NCBI GenBank assembly: GCA_910589655.1
Contig: CAJUTJ010000047.1
Span: 1-49,517 of the forward strand
Length of the DNA: 49,517 bases
DNA from: an uncultured Acetatifactor sp.
GTDB lineage: Bacteria > Bacillota > Clostridia > Lachnospirales > Lachnospiraceae
Direction of reading: 5' to 3'
Each line of letters starts with the position of its first letter. Within the stretch, counting starts at the first letter, position 1. Below, in pieces: positions 31,346-39,819 of this stretch. A program made the translations under genes and the position numbers. The notes under the pieces are model-generated. The model saw only the letters and a list, made by a program, of their open reading frames with translations, was not told where the DNA came from and made no database searches.

Positions 31346-32488
31346 TTATTCTGCATCTTCCTCGCTCTGAGCCGCAATTACCGCATCGATATCTACCGAT
31401 ACGACATCTGCGTCAGACTCTTCTTCAGTGGTCTCGGGAACAATCATAGCCTTTACACTCAAGGAAATCTTCTTATCGGTTTCGTTAAAATCAACAACCT
31501 TTGCCGTAACTTCCTGTCCTACTGACAGTACATCCGAAGGCTTCTCCACATGTTCTTTTGCAATCTGTGATACATGCAGCAGCGCATCCACACCGGGCTC
31601 CAGCTCTACAAATGCGCCGAAATCGGTCATCCTTGCAACCTTACCCGTTACCACGTTGCCCACTGCATATTTGGAAGCCGCATCTTTCCAAGGGTTTGCA
31701 TCATCGAATTTCAAAGAAAGCGCAATCTTGCTTCCGCTGATTTCTTTGATCAATACCTTCAGCTGATCGCCGATCTTAAATACCTTTTTCGGATGCTCAA
31801 CTCTTCCCCATGACATTTCGGAAATGTGAAGCAGTCCGTCAGCGCCTCCCAGATCAATGAACGCACCGAAATCCGTCACATTCTTAACGGTTCCTTCTAC
31901 TACATCGCCCTCTTTAATTCTCTCAAAGAGTTCTCTCTGAAGCTCTGCCTTTCTTGCAGTGATAAGCTGTCTGCGGTCACCGATATATCTTCTCCTCTTC
32001 GGATTGTACTCGCTGATTACAAACTCAATCTCCTGTCCGGCATATTTATTCAGATCCTTCTCGTAAGTATCCGAAACAAGACTTGCAGGGATGAATATTC
32101 TGACTTCATCCACAACAACGCTCAATCCGCCGTCCAAAACCTGTGCCACCGTTGCCTTCAGCACTTCCTTACTATTGTATGCTTCCTCAATTCTCTTATT
32201 ACCTCTGTCGGCAGCAAGACGCTTATAAGTCAGCACAACCTGTCCCTCTCCGTCATTTACTTTTAAAACCTTTACTTCCATGGTATCGCCGGGCTTAACC
32301 ACCGCTGTAAGGTCTACGCTTGAATCATTGGTATACTCGCTCTTGGTAAGAATACCGTCAGATTTGTATCCGATGTTTAAGATGATTTCATCTGCCTTGA
32401 CATCGATGACTGTACCTTCGACTACCTCTCCTGAATGTATTGTCTTAATTGAATCTTCCAACATTTGTTCAAAAGTTAATTCTGACAT
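31346..32488 (-). CDS. rpsA: Ribosomal protein S1-like, four S1 domains
   Basis: A 380-residue RNA-binding protein with four S1 repeats at about 18-88, 105-175, 190-260 and 275-345 (for example VVEGTVKNVTDFGAFIDLGGADGLLHIS). Four domains are typical of Firmicute S1-like proteins, which bind mRNA at the ribosome but may not be the full equivalent of six-domain S1. In many Clostridia this module is fused to IspH. Here it is a separate frame with its own GGAGG (32499-32503), overlapping the ispH end by 20 bp in another frame. Confidence 0.92.
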   Translation of the reverse strand: MSELTFEQMLEDSIKTIHSGEVVEGTVIDVKADEIILNIGYKSDGILTKSEYTNDSSVDLTAVVKPGDTMEVKVLKVNDGEGQVVLTYKRLAADRGNKRIEEAYNSKEVLKATVAQVLDGGLSVVVDEVRIFIPASLVSDTYEKDLNKYAGQEIEFVISEYNPKRRRYIGDRRQLITARKAELQRELFERIKEGDVVEGTVKNVTDFGAFIDLGGADGLLHISEMSWGRVEHPKKVFKIGDQLKVLIKEISGSKIALSLKFDDANPWKDAASKYAVGNVVTGKVARMTDFGAFVELEPGVDALLHVSQIAKEHVEKPSDVLSVGQEVTAKVVDFNETDKKISLSVKAMIVPETTEEESDADVVSVDIDAVIAAQSEEDAE

Positions 32489-33317
32489 AATTTTGAACCT
32501 CCTCGATTAATTTATTTGGGGTGGAAGCCCCCGCAGTAATACCCACCAGTCGAACAGCTTTAGGTAGCTCTAAATGCAAATCATCCAGTGTCTGTATAAA
32601 ATAGGTATCCGCACATTCCTCACTGCATATTTCATACAGTTTTCTGGTGTTGGAACTGTGTTTACCGCCTATTACGATCATTACATCAGCCTCTCTTGCA
32701 AGCTCTCTGGCCGAGCTCTGTCGTTCCTCAGTCGCATTACATATAGTATTAGCAACAGTAACATTGTAACCTTTTTTCTGGAAAATTTCAACTATATAAT
32801 CAAATTTATTGTAGTTAAATGTCGTTTGAGACACAACGCGTATTTTTTTGCCTTGCGGAGGCACAAATTTTTCCGCCTCCTCCGCCGTTTCCAACACCGT
32901 AACAGAGCCCTTGCACCAGCCCACAATTCCTTCCACTTCCGGGTGGGCGGGATTCCCCACAATGACGACATGCTCGCCCTCTTTGCCGGCATTTTCCACA
33001 ATTCGGTGGATTTTTTTCACAAAAGGGCAGGTTGCGTCTATACATTCCAAATTTTCCTTTTCCAAGACACGGTAAATTTCTTCCGGCACCCCATGGGCAC
33101 GAATAATCACACTTCCGCCTTCCAGACATTCCAGCGCAGCCTTGTCCTCCAGAACCTTCACGCCCTTTTTGTTTAAATCCTTTACCACTTCTTCATTATG
33201 GACAATGGGTCCGTAGGTGTATATAGTTTTCCCTGTTTCCGCCTGTTCATACACGGTATCCACAGCACGCTTGACACCGAAACAAAATCCGGCGCATTTT
33301 GCAAGTTTGATTTCCAT
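32469..33317 (-). CDS. ispH: 4-hydroxy-3-methylbut-2-enyl diphosphate reductase
   Basis: Last enzyme of the MEP isoprenoid pathway, reducing HMBPP to IPP and DMAPP through a 4Fe-4S cluster. The 282-residue protein has the three cluster cysteines in AGFCFGVKRA (Cys12), DATCPFVKKI and NTICNATEERQ, and the substrate motifs IRAHGVP and GGKHSSNT. The start at 33317 has GGAG six bases upstream. It lies between cmk and rpsA, a conserved Clostridial order, and overlaps rpsA by 20 bp. Confidence 0.95.
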   Translation of the reverse strand: MEIKLAKCAGFCFGVKRAVDTVYEQAETGKTIYTYGPIVHNEEVVKDLNKKGVKVLEDKAALECLEGGSVIIRAHGVPEEIYRVLEKENLECIDATCPFVKKIHRIVENAGKEGEHVVIVGNPAHPEVEGIVGWCKGSVTVLETAEEAEKFVPPQGKKIRVVSQTTFNYNKFDYIVEIFQKKGYNVTVANTICNATEERQSSARELAREADVMIVIGGKHSSNTRKLYEICSEECADTYFIQTLDDLHLELPKAVRLVGITAGASTPNKLIEEVQNYVRINF

Positions 33318-33403
33318 AAAAGTCTCCGTTTCTGCACTGTTTTTTACACATATGCAATTTTGCCGCAGGCAGCATACAGACACAAATCGCCGTGTAAATC
33401 CGG

Positions 33404-34069
33404 TTATCCCTCTCTTCCGCAAAGAGAAATAATCTTTTCTATTACCTCTTCGGCCGTCATCTCGGAAGAATCCACCAATACGGCATCCTCCGCCTGCTTT
33501 AGCGGGGAAGCCTCCCTATGCGTATCCCGATAGTCCCTCTCCTCAATATCTTCCTGTATTTTCTTCAGATCGCAGCGTTCTCCTCTGGCTGCCAGCTCAT
33601 CATATCTTCTCTTTGCCCGTACCTCGCTGCTTGCGGTGAGATAGATTTTCAAATCGGCCTTGGGCAGTACGCAGGTTCCGATATCCCTGCCGTCCATAAT
33701 ACAATCGCTGTCCGCCGCCAATTGCTGCTGTAATTCCACCAGCTTGCTTCTCACCTCGGGAATAACACTGACGGCGGAAGCCGCGTTTCCCACTTCTTCC
33801 GTGCGCAGATATGCATTGACATTTTCACCGTTTAGTAAAACGACCTGAACATTGTCCTCGTACCGAATCGTGATATCCGCCTTTCGGCACTTTTGAATCA
33901 CCTCGTCGGTATTCCGCAAATCTACGCCCTCCCTGACCATAAACAGAGCCATAGCCCGGTACATCGCCCCCGTATCGACATAGATCAGCTTCTTTCTCTT
34001 AGCCACTTCCTTGGCTATGGTACTTTTTCCCGCTCCTGCCGGCCCGTCAACCGCAATATTATAACTCAT
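33404..34069 (-). CDS. cmk: Cytidylate kinase
   Basis: Phosphorylates CMP and dCMP with ATP in pyrimidine nucleotide supply. The 221-residue protein has the P-loop VDGPAGAGKSTIAKEVAKR at residues 6-24, then YVDTGAMYRA, the CMP-binding segment DGRDIGTCVLPKADLKIYLTA, and the lid region KRRYDEL. The start at 34069 has GGAGG upstream. It sits between the FAD oxidoreductase gene and ispH on the same strand. Confidence 0.95.
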   Translation of the reverse strand: MSYNIAVDGPAGAGKSTIAKEVAKRKKLIYVDTGAMYRAMALFMVREGVDLRNTDEVIQKCRKADITIRYEDNVQVVLLNGENVNAYLRTEEVGNAASAVSVIPEVRSKLVELQQQLAADSDCIMDGRDIGTCVLPKADLKIYLTASSEVRAKRRYDELAARGERCDLKKIQEDIEERDYRDTHREASPLKQAEDAVLVDSSEMTAEEVIEKIISLCGREG

Positions 34070-34140
34070 ATTAATCCTCCCTGCCGCTGCTCCGCCGCGA
34101 CTTAAATCAAGATGAAAAATGCCGTGTTTTGGGCATTTTT

Positions 34141-35421
34141 CTAACAGCCCGCCAAATATCCCGTAGACCATGCAATCTGGAGATTAAAGCCTCCCGTCAG
34201 CGCATCCACATCCAGCACTTCTCCGGCAAAATACAATCCCCTTACCTTTTTGGATTCCATCGTGGAGGGATTGACATCCTTAACGGAGACACCGCCTCTG
34301 GTAATCACCGCCTCTTCATACCCTCTTGTCCCCTCCACGGTAAGGGGCAGTTTCTTAATCAGATTCCCGAACGCTCTTCGTTCTTCCTTTGTTATCTCGT
34401 TTACCTTCTTTTCCGGTTGTATTCCCGATAATTCTATCATAACCGGAATCAACTTCATCGGAAAAAGTCCGCCGAGGGAATTCTTAAACTGTTTGTTCTT
34501 GTTTTCTTCGAAATCCCGAAGAATACGCTTATCCAACTGTTCTTCATCCAAAGCCGGTTTTAAATCAATAAAAAGCTTTGCATCCTTTTCACCGTGATAG
34601 CAGCTGCTGGCCGAGAGAATCAGAGGCCCGCTGACACCGAAATGAGTAAAGAGCATCTCTCCGAATCCCTCATATAAGCGCTTCTTTCCCGAAAGCATCA
34701 CAACGGATACATTTTTCAGCGACAGCCCCGACAGCCCGCCACACCATTTTTCCGCAATGCGAAAAGGCACCAGCGCCGGACTGCACTCTCTGACTCTGTG
34801 TCCCGTCCGCTCCGCGAAACGATAACCGTCGCCCGTGGAGCCTGTGGACGGGTAAGAAATGCCTCCCGTACATATAATTCCTTTGTCGGCGGATAAAACC
34901 CTTCCGTCCGAAAGCTTTACTCCCTCAAACGTCCTATGACCGCCATACCGGCCGTTTGCGCCGCAATCTGAAATCTGCGCTTGATCCGCCACCTGTTCTT
35001 CGCGTAAACGCGTCAAAATATCTGTCACTCTCGTATTCAGCAGTATTTCCACACCGCGTTTTTTCAGCTCTCTCTGAAATGCGGCAATCACATCGGAGGA
35101 ATGGTCAGACACCGGAAACACCCTTTCTCCCCGCTCGATTTTCAAGGGGCATCCCGCACTTTCCAGAAAGTCCATCACCGCGTGATTATCATATCCGTAA
35201 AAAGCGCTGTAAAGAAATTTACTGTTGGTACACACGTTTAGAAAAAAAGTCTCCGCTTCTGCCGCATTGGTCACATTACAGCGTCCTTTTCCGGTGATAA
35301 ACAGCTTCTTACCAAGTTTTTCGTTTTTTTCTATAAGACATACTTTGCAGCCGCTGTCGGCCGCCGCGATGGCAGCCATCATTCCTGCGGCTCCGCCGCC
35401 CACCACAATCACACGATCCAT
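34141..35421 (-). CDS. HI0933/BaiN-family FAD-dependent oxidoreductase
   Basis: A 426-residue flavoprotein of the YhiN/HI0933 family, often annotated as aminoacetone oxidase family FAD-binding enzyme. The FAD Rossmann motif VIVVGGGAAGMMAA is at the N-terminus. It is followed by LGKKLFITGKGRCNVTN, the GGISYPSTGSTGDGYRFAE segment, and a C-terminal FAD-binding stretch GLYFAGEVLDVDALTGGFNL. The true substrate of most members is unknown; one relative (BaiN) acts on bile-acid intermediates, but that cannot be inferred here. AGGAGAGG precedes the start at 35421. It leads the cmk-ispH-rpsA-cheR gene row. Confidence 0.88.
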   Translation of the reverse strand: MDRVIVVGGGAAGMMAAIAAADSGCKVCLIEKNEKLGKKLFITGKGRCNVTNAAEAETFFLNVCTNSKFLYSAFYGYDNHAVMDFLESAGCPLKIERGERVFPVSDHSSDVIAAFQRELKKRGVEILLNTRVTDILTRLREEQVADQAQISDCGANGRYGGHRTFEGVKLSDGRVLSADKGIICTGGISYPSTGSTGDGYRFAERTGHRVRECSPALVPFRIAEKWCGGLSGLSLKNVSVVMLSGKKRLYEGFGEMLFTHFGVSGPLILSASSCYHGEKDAKLFIDLKPALDEEQLDKRILRDFEENKNKQFKNSLGGLFPMKLIPVMIELSGIQPEKKVNEITKEERRAFGNLIKKLPLTVEGTRGYEEAVITRGGVSVKDVNPSTMESKKVRGLYFAGEVLDVDALTGGFNLQIAWSTGYLAGC

Positions 35422-35544
35422 TCTATTTCTTACCTCTCCTGCCGGAATTTTTCGAAAATTTGCAGAGCGCAATGGGTTCACAAGACGCTATGGCATTGTG
35501 ACCCTTTCGGCATTTGTCAAATGTCTGCCTCACAGCCGCTTGGC

Positions 35545-36456
35545 TCACTGCCCGCGGGATTTCAAAATCGGTTCGTCATCAATAAAATTAATCTCGTCAT
35601 TCAAATAGACCTGATAGTTATTCCATGCATCCTCCAGCATCTCCAAATTCCGTCTCACTTCCAGAGGACTTCTAAGGCATAACGCCACCACCAGAGCATT
35701 GATTACGCTCAAAGGCGCCACCAGCGAATCCACTATGGAAACCATATCGCTCCTTGCCAGCAGATTGCAGGAAGAATATAAGCAGATGGGAGAATTGGCG
35801 GAATCCGTAACGGCAATCACTTTGGCATTGCGGTCACTGGCAAATTCCATGGCTTTCAATGTCCTCATGGAATATCTGGGAAAACTGATGCCGATAAAGC
35901 AATCCTTATCGTTGATCCGGATCATCTGTTCAAAAGTCTCACTGACGCTGGTGGTCTTTAACAGAACCACCCCGCCGCGGATCATATTGAGGTAAAAATG
36001 CAGAAACTCCGCCAGAGGTTCATTACTGCGCAGTCCCATAATATAAATTGTATCGGCCGTGAGAATCGTTTCCACGGCAGACTCAAAAGCCGCCGGTTCC
36101 AGATGGTCAATGGTATGCTGCAGCTTTTCGATATCCGCCGCAATTACGGAAGCCAAAACCTCCGACTGGGTGCTGTTTCCGTATTTCGCATCCATTTTCT
36201 GAAGATCGCTCAGCTTCCCCTTTACGCATTCCTCCAGCGCACGCTGGAACTCCGGATATCCGGCATAGCCGATCCGGTCGGCAAAGCGAACCACTGTAGA
36301 CTCACTGATGCCCAATGTCTCTCCCAGTTTGGCCGCCGTCATAAATACCGCCTGATCATAATGCCGGGAAATAAAGCCGGCAATCATCTTATGACTCTTG
36401 CTCATTTCATTAAATTGCTCTGATATTCTGCTGAAAATATCATACTTCTTTTCCAT
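35545..36456 (-). CDS. MurR/RpiR-family transcriptional regulator
   Basis: A 303-residue regulator with an N-terminal RpiR-type helix-turn-helix (about 8-80; TAAKLGETLGISESTVVRFADRIG) and a C-terminal SIS phosphosugar-binding domain (about 125-265; IYIMGLRSNEPLAEFLHFYL, CFIGISFPRYSMRTLKA). Members usually sense sugar phosphates and control nearby sugar genes, but no sugar operon is adjacent, so its target is unknown. It follows the TetR-type gene, which lies just upstream on the same strand. Confidence 0.92.
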   Translation of the reverse strand: MEKKYDIFSRISEQFNEMSKSHKMIAGFISRHYDQAVFMTAAKLGETLGISESTVVRFADRIGYAGYPEFQRALEECVKGKLSDLQKMDAKYGNSTQSEVLASVIAADIEKLQHTIDHLEPAAFESAVETILTADTIYIMGLRSNEPLAEFLHFYLNMIRGGVVLLKTTSVSETFEQMIRINDKDCFIGISFPRYSMRTLKAMEFASDRNAKVIAVTDSANSPICLYSSCNLLARSDMVSIVDSLVAPLSVINALVVALCLRSPLEVRRNLEMLEDAWNNYQVYLNDEINFIDDEPILKSRGQ

Positions 36457-36513
36457 AGATCAGACTCTCCGTAGATCCCCTTTTCCATGCCGGACATGCC
36501 CCAAATACGGACG

Positions 36514-37068
36514 TCAATGAACCGGCGCAAAAGCTACATATAAACGCTCCAACAGCTCCATGGTCTGCTTGTCCGTCAAATCACAGTCCCCTGTCATCGT
36601 CATACATGCCGCACCATGGATGACAAACCACATATTTGTAAACAATTCTCCGGGTTCCGCACAGCCGGCGGCTTTGGCAAGAGCAATTTCATGAACCACA
36701 TTGTTTTCCGGACCGTTCAGCAATTCATACATTCCCTTTTTATAGGGTCCCTCCGAGACAAACAACAGCTCAAACAAGCGGCTTTCTTCTCTGGCAAAGG
36801 AAATATATGCCATTCCGAGATTAAAAAACGGCTTTTTTCCCGTTTTGGGAAAGCTGCGGCAATAATTCCGGAAATAAACCGCCGCCTTATCATAGACCGC
36901 TCTCCACAATTCATCCATATTCTTATAGACGCGGAAAATCGGCTGCGTAGAACAACCGGCTTTTGCCGCTACCTTTCTCGCCGTAACGTTTGCAAAACCT
37001 TCCTCTCTGGTCATGGCAAACGCGGTGTCAAGAATCATGTCGATTGTAATGGTTTCTTTGCGAGCCAT
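36514..37068 (-). CDS. TetR/AcrR-family transcriptional regulator
   Basis: A 184-residue repressor-type protein. The N-terminal helix-turn-helix spans about residues 8-55 (ILDTAFAMTREEGFANVTAR, then VAAKAGCSTQPIFRVYKNMD). The C-terminal ligand domain is helical and unassigned, with a conserved-looking SEGPYKKGMYELL stretch. No transporter or enzyme gene is next to it, so the regulon is unknown; a target in the repeat-rich 37.1-38.2 kb region is not evident. Confidence 0.9.
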   Translation of the reverse strand: MARKETITIDMILDTAFAMTREEGFANVTARKVAAKAGCSTQPIFRVYKNMDELWRAVYDKAAVYFRNYCRSFPKTGKKPFFNLGMAYISFAREESRLFELLFVSEGPYKKGMYELLNGPENNVVHEIALAKAAGCAEPGELFTNMWFVIHGAACMTMTGDCDLTDKQTMELLERLYVAFAPVH

Positions 37069-37185
37069 ATGTCTTCCCCCGTCCCGTTTTGTATCGCTTT
37101 ATCACATTACATTCGTTATCTTATCCGAAATTCTGTCATTTTGTCAATAGTTCTTTCCATAAAAATCCATTGATACACAAGAAGT

Positions 37186-37233
37186 TGTCTCGCAAAATCG
37201 CATAAAGACACGATTTTGACTTCGCGGGAGGGG
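37186..37233 (+). repeat. Family C hairpin repeat, copy C2
   Basis: 48 bp matching the minus strand of 9987-10034: TGTCTCGC, hairpin CAAAATCG/CGATTTTG, ACTTCGCGGGAGGGG. Differences fall in the loop and at one stem base that keeps pairing (G-U in C1, A-U here). It lies in the non-coding stretch 37069-37328, which otherwise shows nothing. Confidence 0.75.
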
Positions 37234-37328
37234 TCGGGACTTTCTCGCATAAAATACTTCCCTATTTCCAAGGCCGGAAAGATAATTTGCAATTCACAAA
37301 CTACTGACGGCACAATTTCTATTATGCG

Positions 37329-37363
37329 AAAACGGCATCGAGATACATTCACGATACCGTTTT
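37329..37363 (-). terminator. Terminator overlapping the end of the small unknown gene
   Basis: AAAACGGCATCG (37329-37340) and CGATACCGTTTT (37352-37363) form a 12-bp stem with one G-U pair. The stop codon of the 114-residue gene (37349-37351) is inside the loop. Confidence 0.65.
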
Positions 37364-37693
37364 CTTATAAATACTCTCTTTTCGGAATGTGTTTTGCGGA
37401 ATTTTCTGCTCTATTTTCTCTAAACTATCCGCTTTGTAGTAATTGTCAAAATTCATTCTAATTGCTATACTTACAGCACTTTTATGGCAAAGAAACCGCG
37501 TGCTTTCTTTCCATTTGCCGCTGTCAAAAATTTCTTGCGGAGCCGCAGCAGGCATTATTCCAATTGTATGTAAAGTATCACTATATTCCTTATCTTTGAA
37601 AAATGTATATGCTTTTTGACAGAACCTGTATACTTCATCATCCACTCCATAATGCTCTTTGAAATAAGCAGGTTGATTTATATTTAATTCCAT
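37349..37693 (-). CDS. Hypothetical protein in a repeat island
   Basis: A 114-residue soluble protein that I do not recognise (starts MELNINQPAYFKEHYGVDDE). It is mixed acidic and basic, rich in Tyr, Phe and Lys, with no membrane segment or clear motif. Length and isolation recall small immunity or accessory proteins, but that is only an impression. The gene lies alone between repeat C2 and the hairpin array, and its stop falls within a terminator hairpin. Its 3' codons are A/T-rich relative to the neighbouring housekeeping genes, which fits acquisition or relaxed selection. No strong Shine-Dalgarno was seen just upstream of 37693. Confidence 0.6.
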   Translation of the reverse strand: MELNINQPAYFKEHYGVDDEVYRFCQKAYTFFKDKEYSDTLHTIGIMPAAAPQEIFDSGKWKESTRFLCHKSAVSIAIRMNFDNYYKADSLEKIEQKIPQNTFRKESIYKKTVS

Positions 37694-37832
37694 AATTTAC
37701 TCCAAAATACTATGAAGAATTCCGCGAAGTAAAGCGCGCAGATGGCGGGAATGAATTTTCAAACACGCTCTAACGCAAAAGGCAGGTGCATATTACTCAA
37801 TTATTAATGCAACAGAATCGGCATAAATAATG

Positions 37833-37869
37833 AGTTCGAAGAATGCCCGTATTTGGCATTCTTCGAACT
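37833..37869. repeat. Perfect 15-bp inverted repeat
   Basis: AGTTCGAAGAATGCC (37833-37847), 7-nt loop, then its exact reverse complement (37855-37869). First member, by coordinate, of the hairpin array that ends at the oadA stop. Confidence 0.85.
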
Positions 37870-37882
37870 GCTTTAACATTTC

Positions 37883-37970
37883 CTTCACACTTCCAGACAT
37901 GCCGACACAGTCGGCACAAACAATCAATGAATCGGTGCAAATCTGGAAGAATCGCATCAGCGATTCTTCC
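37883..37970 (-). repeat. Family B structured repeat, copy B2
   Basis: Stems: outer CTTCCAGA/TCTGGAAG, hairpin TGCCGAC/GTCGGCA, weak CAATC/ATCGG, and hairpin GGAAGAATCGC-ATCA-GCGATTCTTCC. The outer helix and the last hairpin both need the same GGAAG, so they exclude each other. Confidence 0.85.
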
Positions 37971-37971
37971 A

Positions 37972-38050
37972 GGAATGACTTAGTTTCTCTTAGGTTGGGC
38001 TCAAAGAGGGGGTACACCCCCTCTTTCCAACCTTAGAGAAACTTCATTCC
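37972..38050. repeat. Long inverted repeat, about 33 bp of stem
   Basis: GGAATGA and AGTTTCTCTTAGGTTGG (37972-37998) pair with 38027-38050 (CCAACCTTAGAGAAACT and TCATTCC) with one mismatch and a small bulge. Inside, AAAGAGGGGG-TACA-CCCCCTCTTT adds a perfect 10-bp stem (38003-38026). Confidence 0.85.
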
Positions 38051-38138
38051 TTTCACACTTCCAAACATGCCGCCATCGGCGGCACAAACAATTTATAAAT
38101 TGGTGCAAGTCTGGAAGAATCGCGCCAGCGATTCTTCC
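38051..38138 (-). repeat. Family B structured repeat, copy B3
   Basis: Same layout as B2. The second hairpin reads TGCCGCC/GGCGGCA, a compensated A-T to C-G change. The third is CAATTTATAAATTG and the last GGAAGAATCGC-GCCA-GCGATTCTTCC. Confidence 0.85.
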
Positions 38139-38214
38139 GTGTGAAGAAGCTCTGCTCCGCAGAGCGTGAAATCACTTAGCGAGGTCTTTTCGAGCTTAGT
38201 GATTTCCTTCACAC
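38139..38214 (-). repeat. Three-way-junction hairpin directly after oadA
   Basis: GTGTGAAG (38139-38146) pairs with CTTCACAC (38207-38214), enclosing GCTCTGC-TCC-GCAGAGC (38149-38165) and GAAATCACTTAGC/GCTTAGTGATTTC (38168-38206, one mismatch). The structure begins at the base next to the oadA stop codon. It probably ends the operon transcript, although no U-run follows. Confidence 0.8.
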
Positions 38215-39642
38215 TTATACAGGATATGCCCCATTCTTAGTATCAGCCTGAGTCATATCGACTTTATCCTGCTGTGCCTGACGATATTTGAAGAAATCGG
38301 TTGCAACCTGAGGGAACAATGCATAGGAAAGTACGTCCTCGTCCTGCTGCTTCCACTCCTTCATCTCGCCTTCCAGCTTATCCATCTCGCTGGGCAGTGT
38401 ATCCGCAAATCGGCCTGTGAGTCTGGTCTCGCCGGGAATAACCTTGTCGATGATCTCTTGATTCATAGGCTTAACGGTCTGACCGTACTCGCCGCGGAGA
38501 ACCGCCTTGGTCTCCTTGGTAGCCATCTTATATCTCTCACCCATCAATACGTTAAATACAGCCTGTGTACCGACGATCTGTGAGGAAGGAGTAACCAGAG
38601 GGGGCTCACCCAGATCTTTACGAACCTGAGGGATCTCCTTCAGCACGTCATAATATCTGTCTTCCGCATTCTGCTCTTTCAGCTGGCTCACCATATTGGA
38701 AAGCATACCGCCGGGTACCTGATATAACAAGGTCTTAATATCAACACCCATAACTCTGGGATTCAACAGGCCGTTCTTTAAGCACTCATCTCTGTAAGGA
38801 CGGAAGTAATCCGCGATCTCGGCCAGCAGATTCTGGTCAAATCCGGTATCGTAAGGAGTTCCCTTGAAAGTCTCCACCATAACCTCGGTAGCGGGCTGGG
38901 AAGTACCCATTGCAAAAGGACTCATGGCAGTGTCAATCACATCCACGCCTGCTTCCACCGCCTTTAAGTATGTCATGCCTGCAACACCGGAAGTATAATG
39001 GGTATGCAGCTGAATGGGAAGCTTGGTATTCTCCTTCATGGCTTTGATCAGCTCGCTTGCCTTGTAGGGAACCAGCAGACCTGCCATATCCTTGATACAG
39101 ATAGAGTCCGCACCCATCTCCTCAATCTTCTTCGCCGTATCAGCCCAATACTCCAGTGTATAAGCATCGCCCAGAGTGTAGGACAAAGCTACCTGTGCAT
39201 GGCCTCTTCCTTCCTGCTTCTTCATTCTGTTGGTAGCGTTTACCGCCTCCTGAAGATTGGGAAGGTAGTTCAAGCAGTCAAAAATACGGATGATATCAAT
39301 ACCGTTCGAAACGGATTTCTGCACAAAAGCATCTACCACGTCATCCGCATAAGGTCTGTAGCCGAGAATATTCTGCCCACGGAACAGCATCTGCAGTTTG
39401 GTGTTCTTAAAGCCGTCGCGCAGCTTACGGAGTCTGTCCCATGGATCTTCCTTCAGGAAACGAAGAGACGCATCAAATGTTGCACCGCCCCAGCACTCTA
39501 CGGAATGATATCCGACTTTGTCCATCTTATCCACAATGGGAAGCATGAACTCGGTAGGCATTCTGGTAGCGATCAGAGACTGGTGCGCGTCACGCAATAT
39601 GGTTTCCGTAATTTTAATCGGTTTCTTTTCAATTTCTGACAT
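38215..39642 (-). CDS. oadA: Oxaloacetate decarboxylase alpha / transcarboxylase 5S-type subunit
   Basis: A 475-residue carboxyltransferase of the pyruvate carboxylase B / OadA / 5S family. It moves CO2 between oxaloacetate (or pyruvate) and biotin on the separate carrier protein. The HMGL-like TIM barrel has ETILRDAHQSLIATRM at about 13-28, the catalytic-lysine segment ICIKDMAGLLVPY, metal ligands in HTHYTSG, and the conserved PGGMLSNM. Unlike many OadA proteins it has no C-terminal biotin domain; that is encoded separately at 41024-41398. It is the last gene of the operon, 177 bp after oadB. Confidence 0.94.
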   Translation of the reverse strand: MSEIEKKPIKITETILRDAHQSLIATRMPTEFMLPIVDKMDKVGYHSVECWGGATFDASLRFLKEDPWDRLRKLRDGFKNTKLQMLFRGQNILGYRPYADDVVDAFVQKSVSNGIDIIRIFDCLNYLPNLQEAVNATNRMKKQEGRGHAQVALSYTLGDAYTLEYWADTAKKIEEMGADSICIKDMAGLLVPYKASELIKAMKENTKLPIQLHTHYTSGVAGMTYLKAVEAGVDVIDTAMSPFAMGTSQPATEVMVETFKGTPYDTGFDQNLLAEIADYFRPYRDECLKNGLLNPRVMGVDIKTLLYQVPGGMLSNMVSQLKEQNAEDRYYDVLKEIPQVRKDLGEPPLVTPSSQIVGTQAVFNVLMGERYKMATKETKAVLRGEYGQTVKPMNQEIIDKVIPGETRLTGRFADTLPSEMDKLEGEMKEWKQQDEDVLSYALFPQVATDFFKYRQAQQDKVDMTQADTKNGAYPV

Positions 39643-39819
39643 TTACGAATTTCCTCCATGTTATTATTTTCAATCCCATTCACACGGTCAGCCTGCATAA
39701 CATGCATCTATGCCTTTTAAAAATCTATGTCGGCAGACTGACAGAACATATGAAGGGAATAAAGTGTTTCTCATATCATCCATGCCGGACACCCCGGCAT
39801 CGGCCAAAATACGGACGGC

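Noticed and set aside
37793..38017. A 74-codon minus-strand frame through repeat B2 and the long inverted repeat (contains SLIVCADCVGMSGSVK)
   Set aside because: The same peptide can be read in B1, but B3 has a stop in this frame, the frame follows hairpin arms, and the changes between copies preserve base pairing rather than the codon pattern. More likely an open frame in a structured repeat than a gene.
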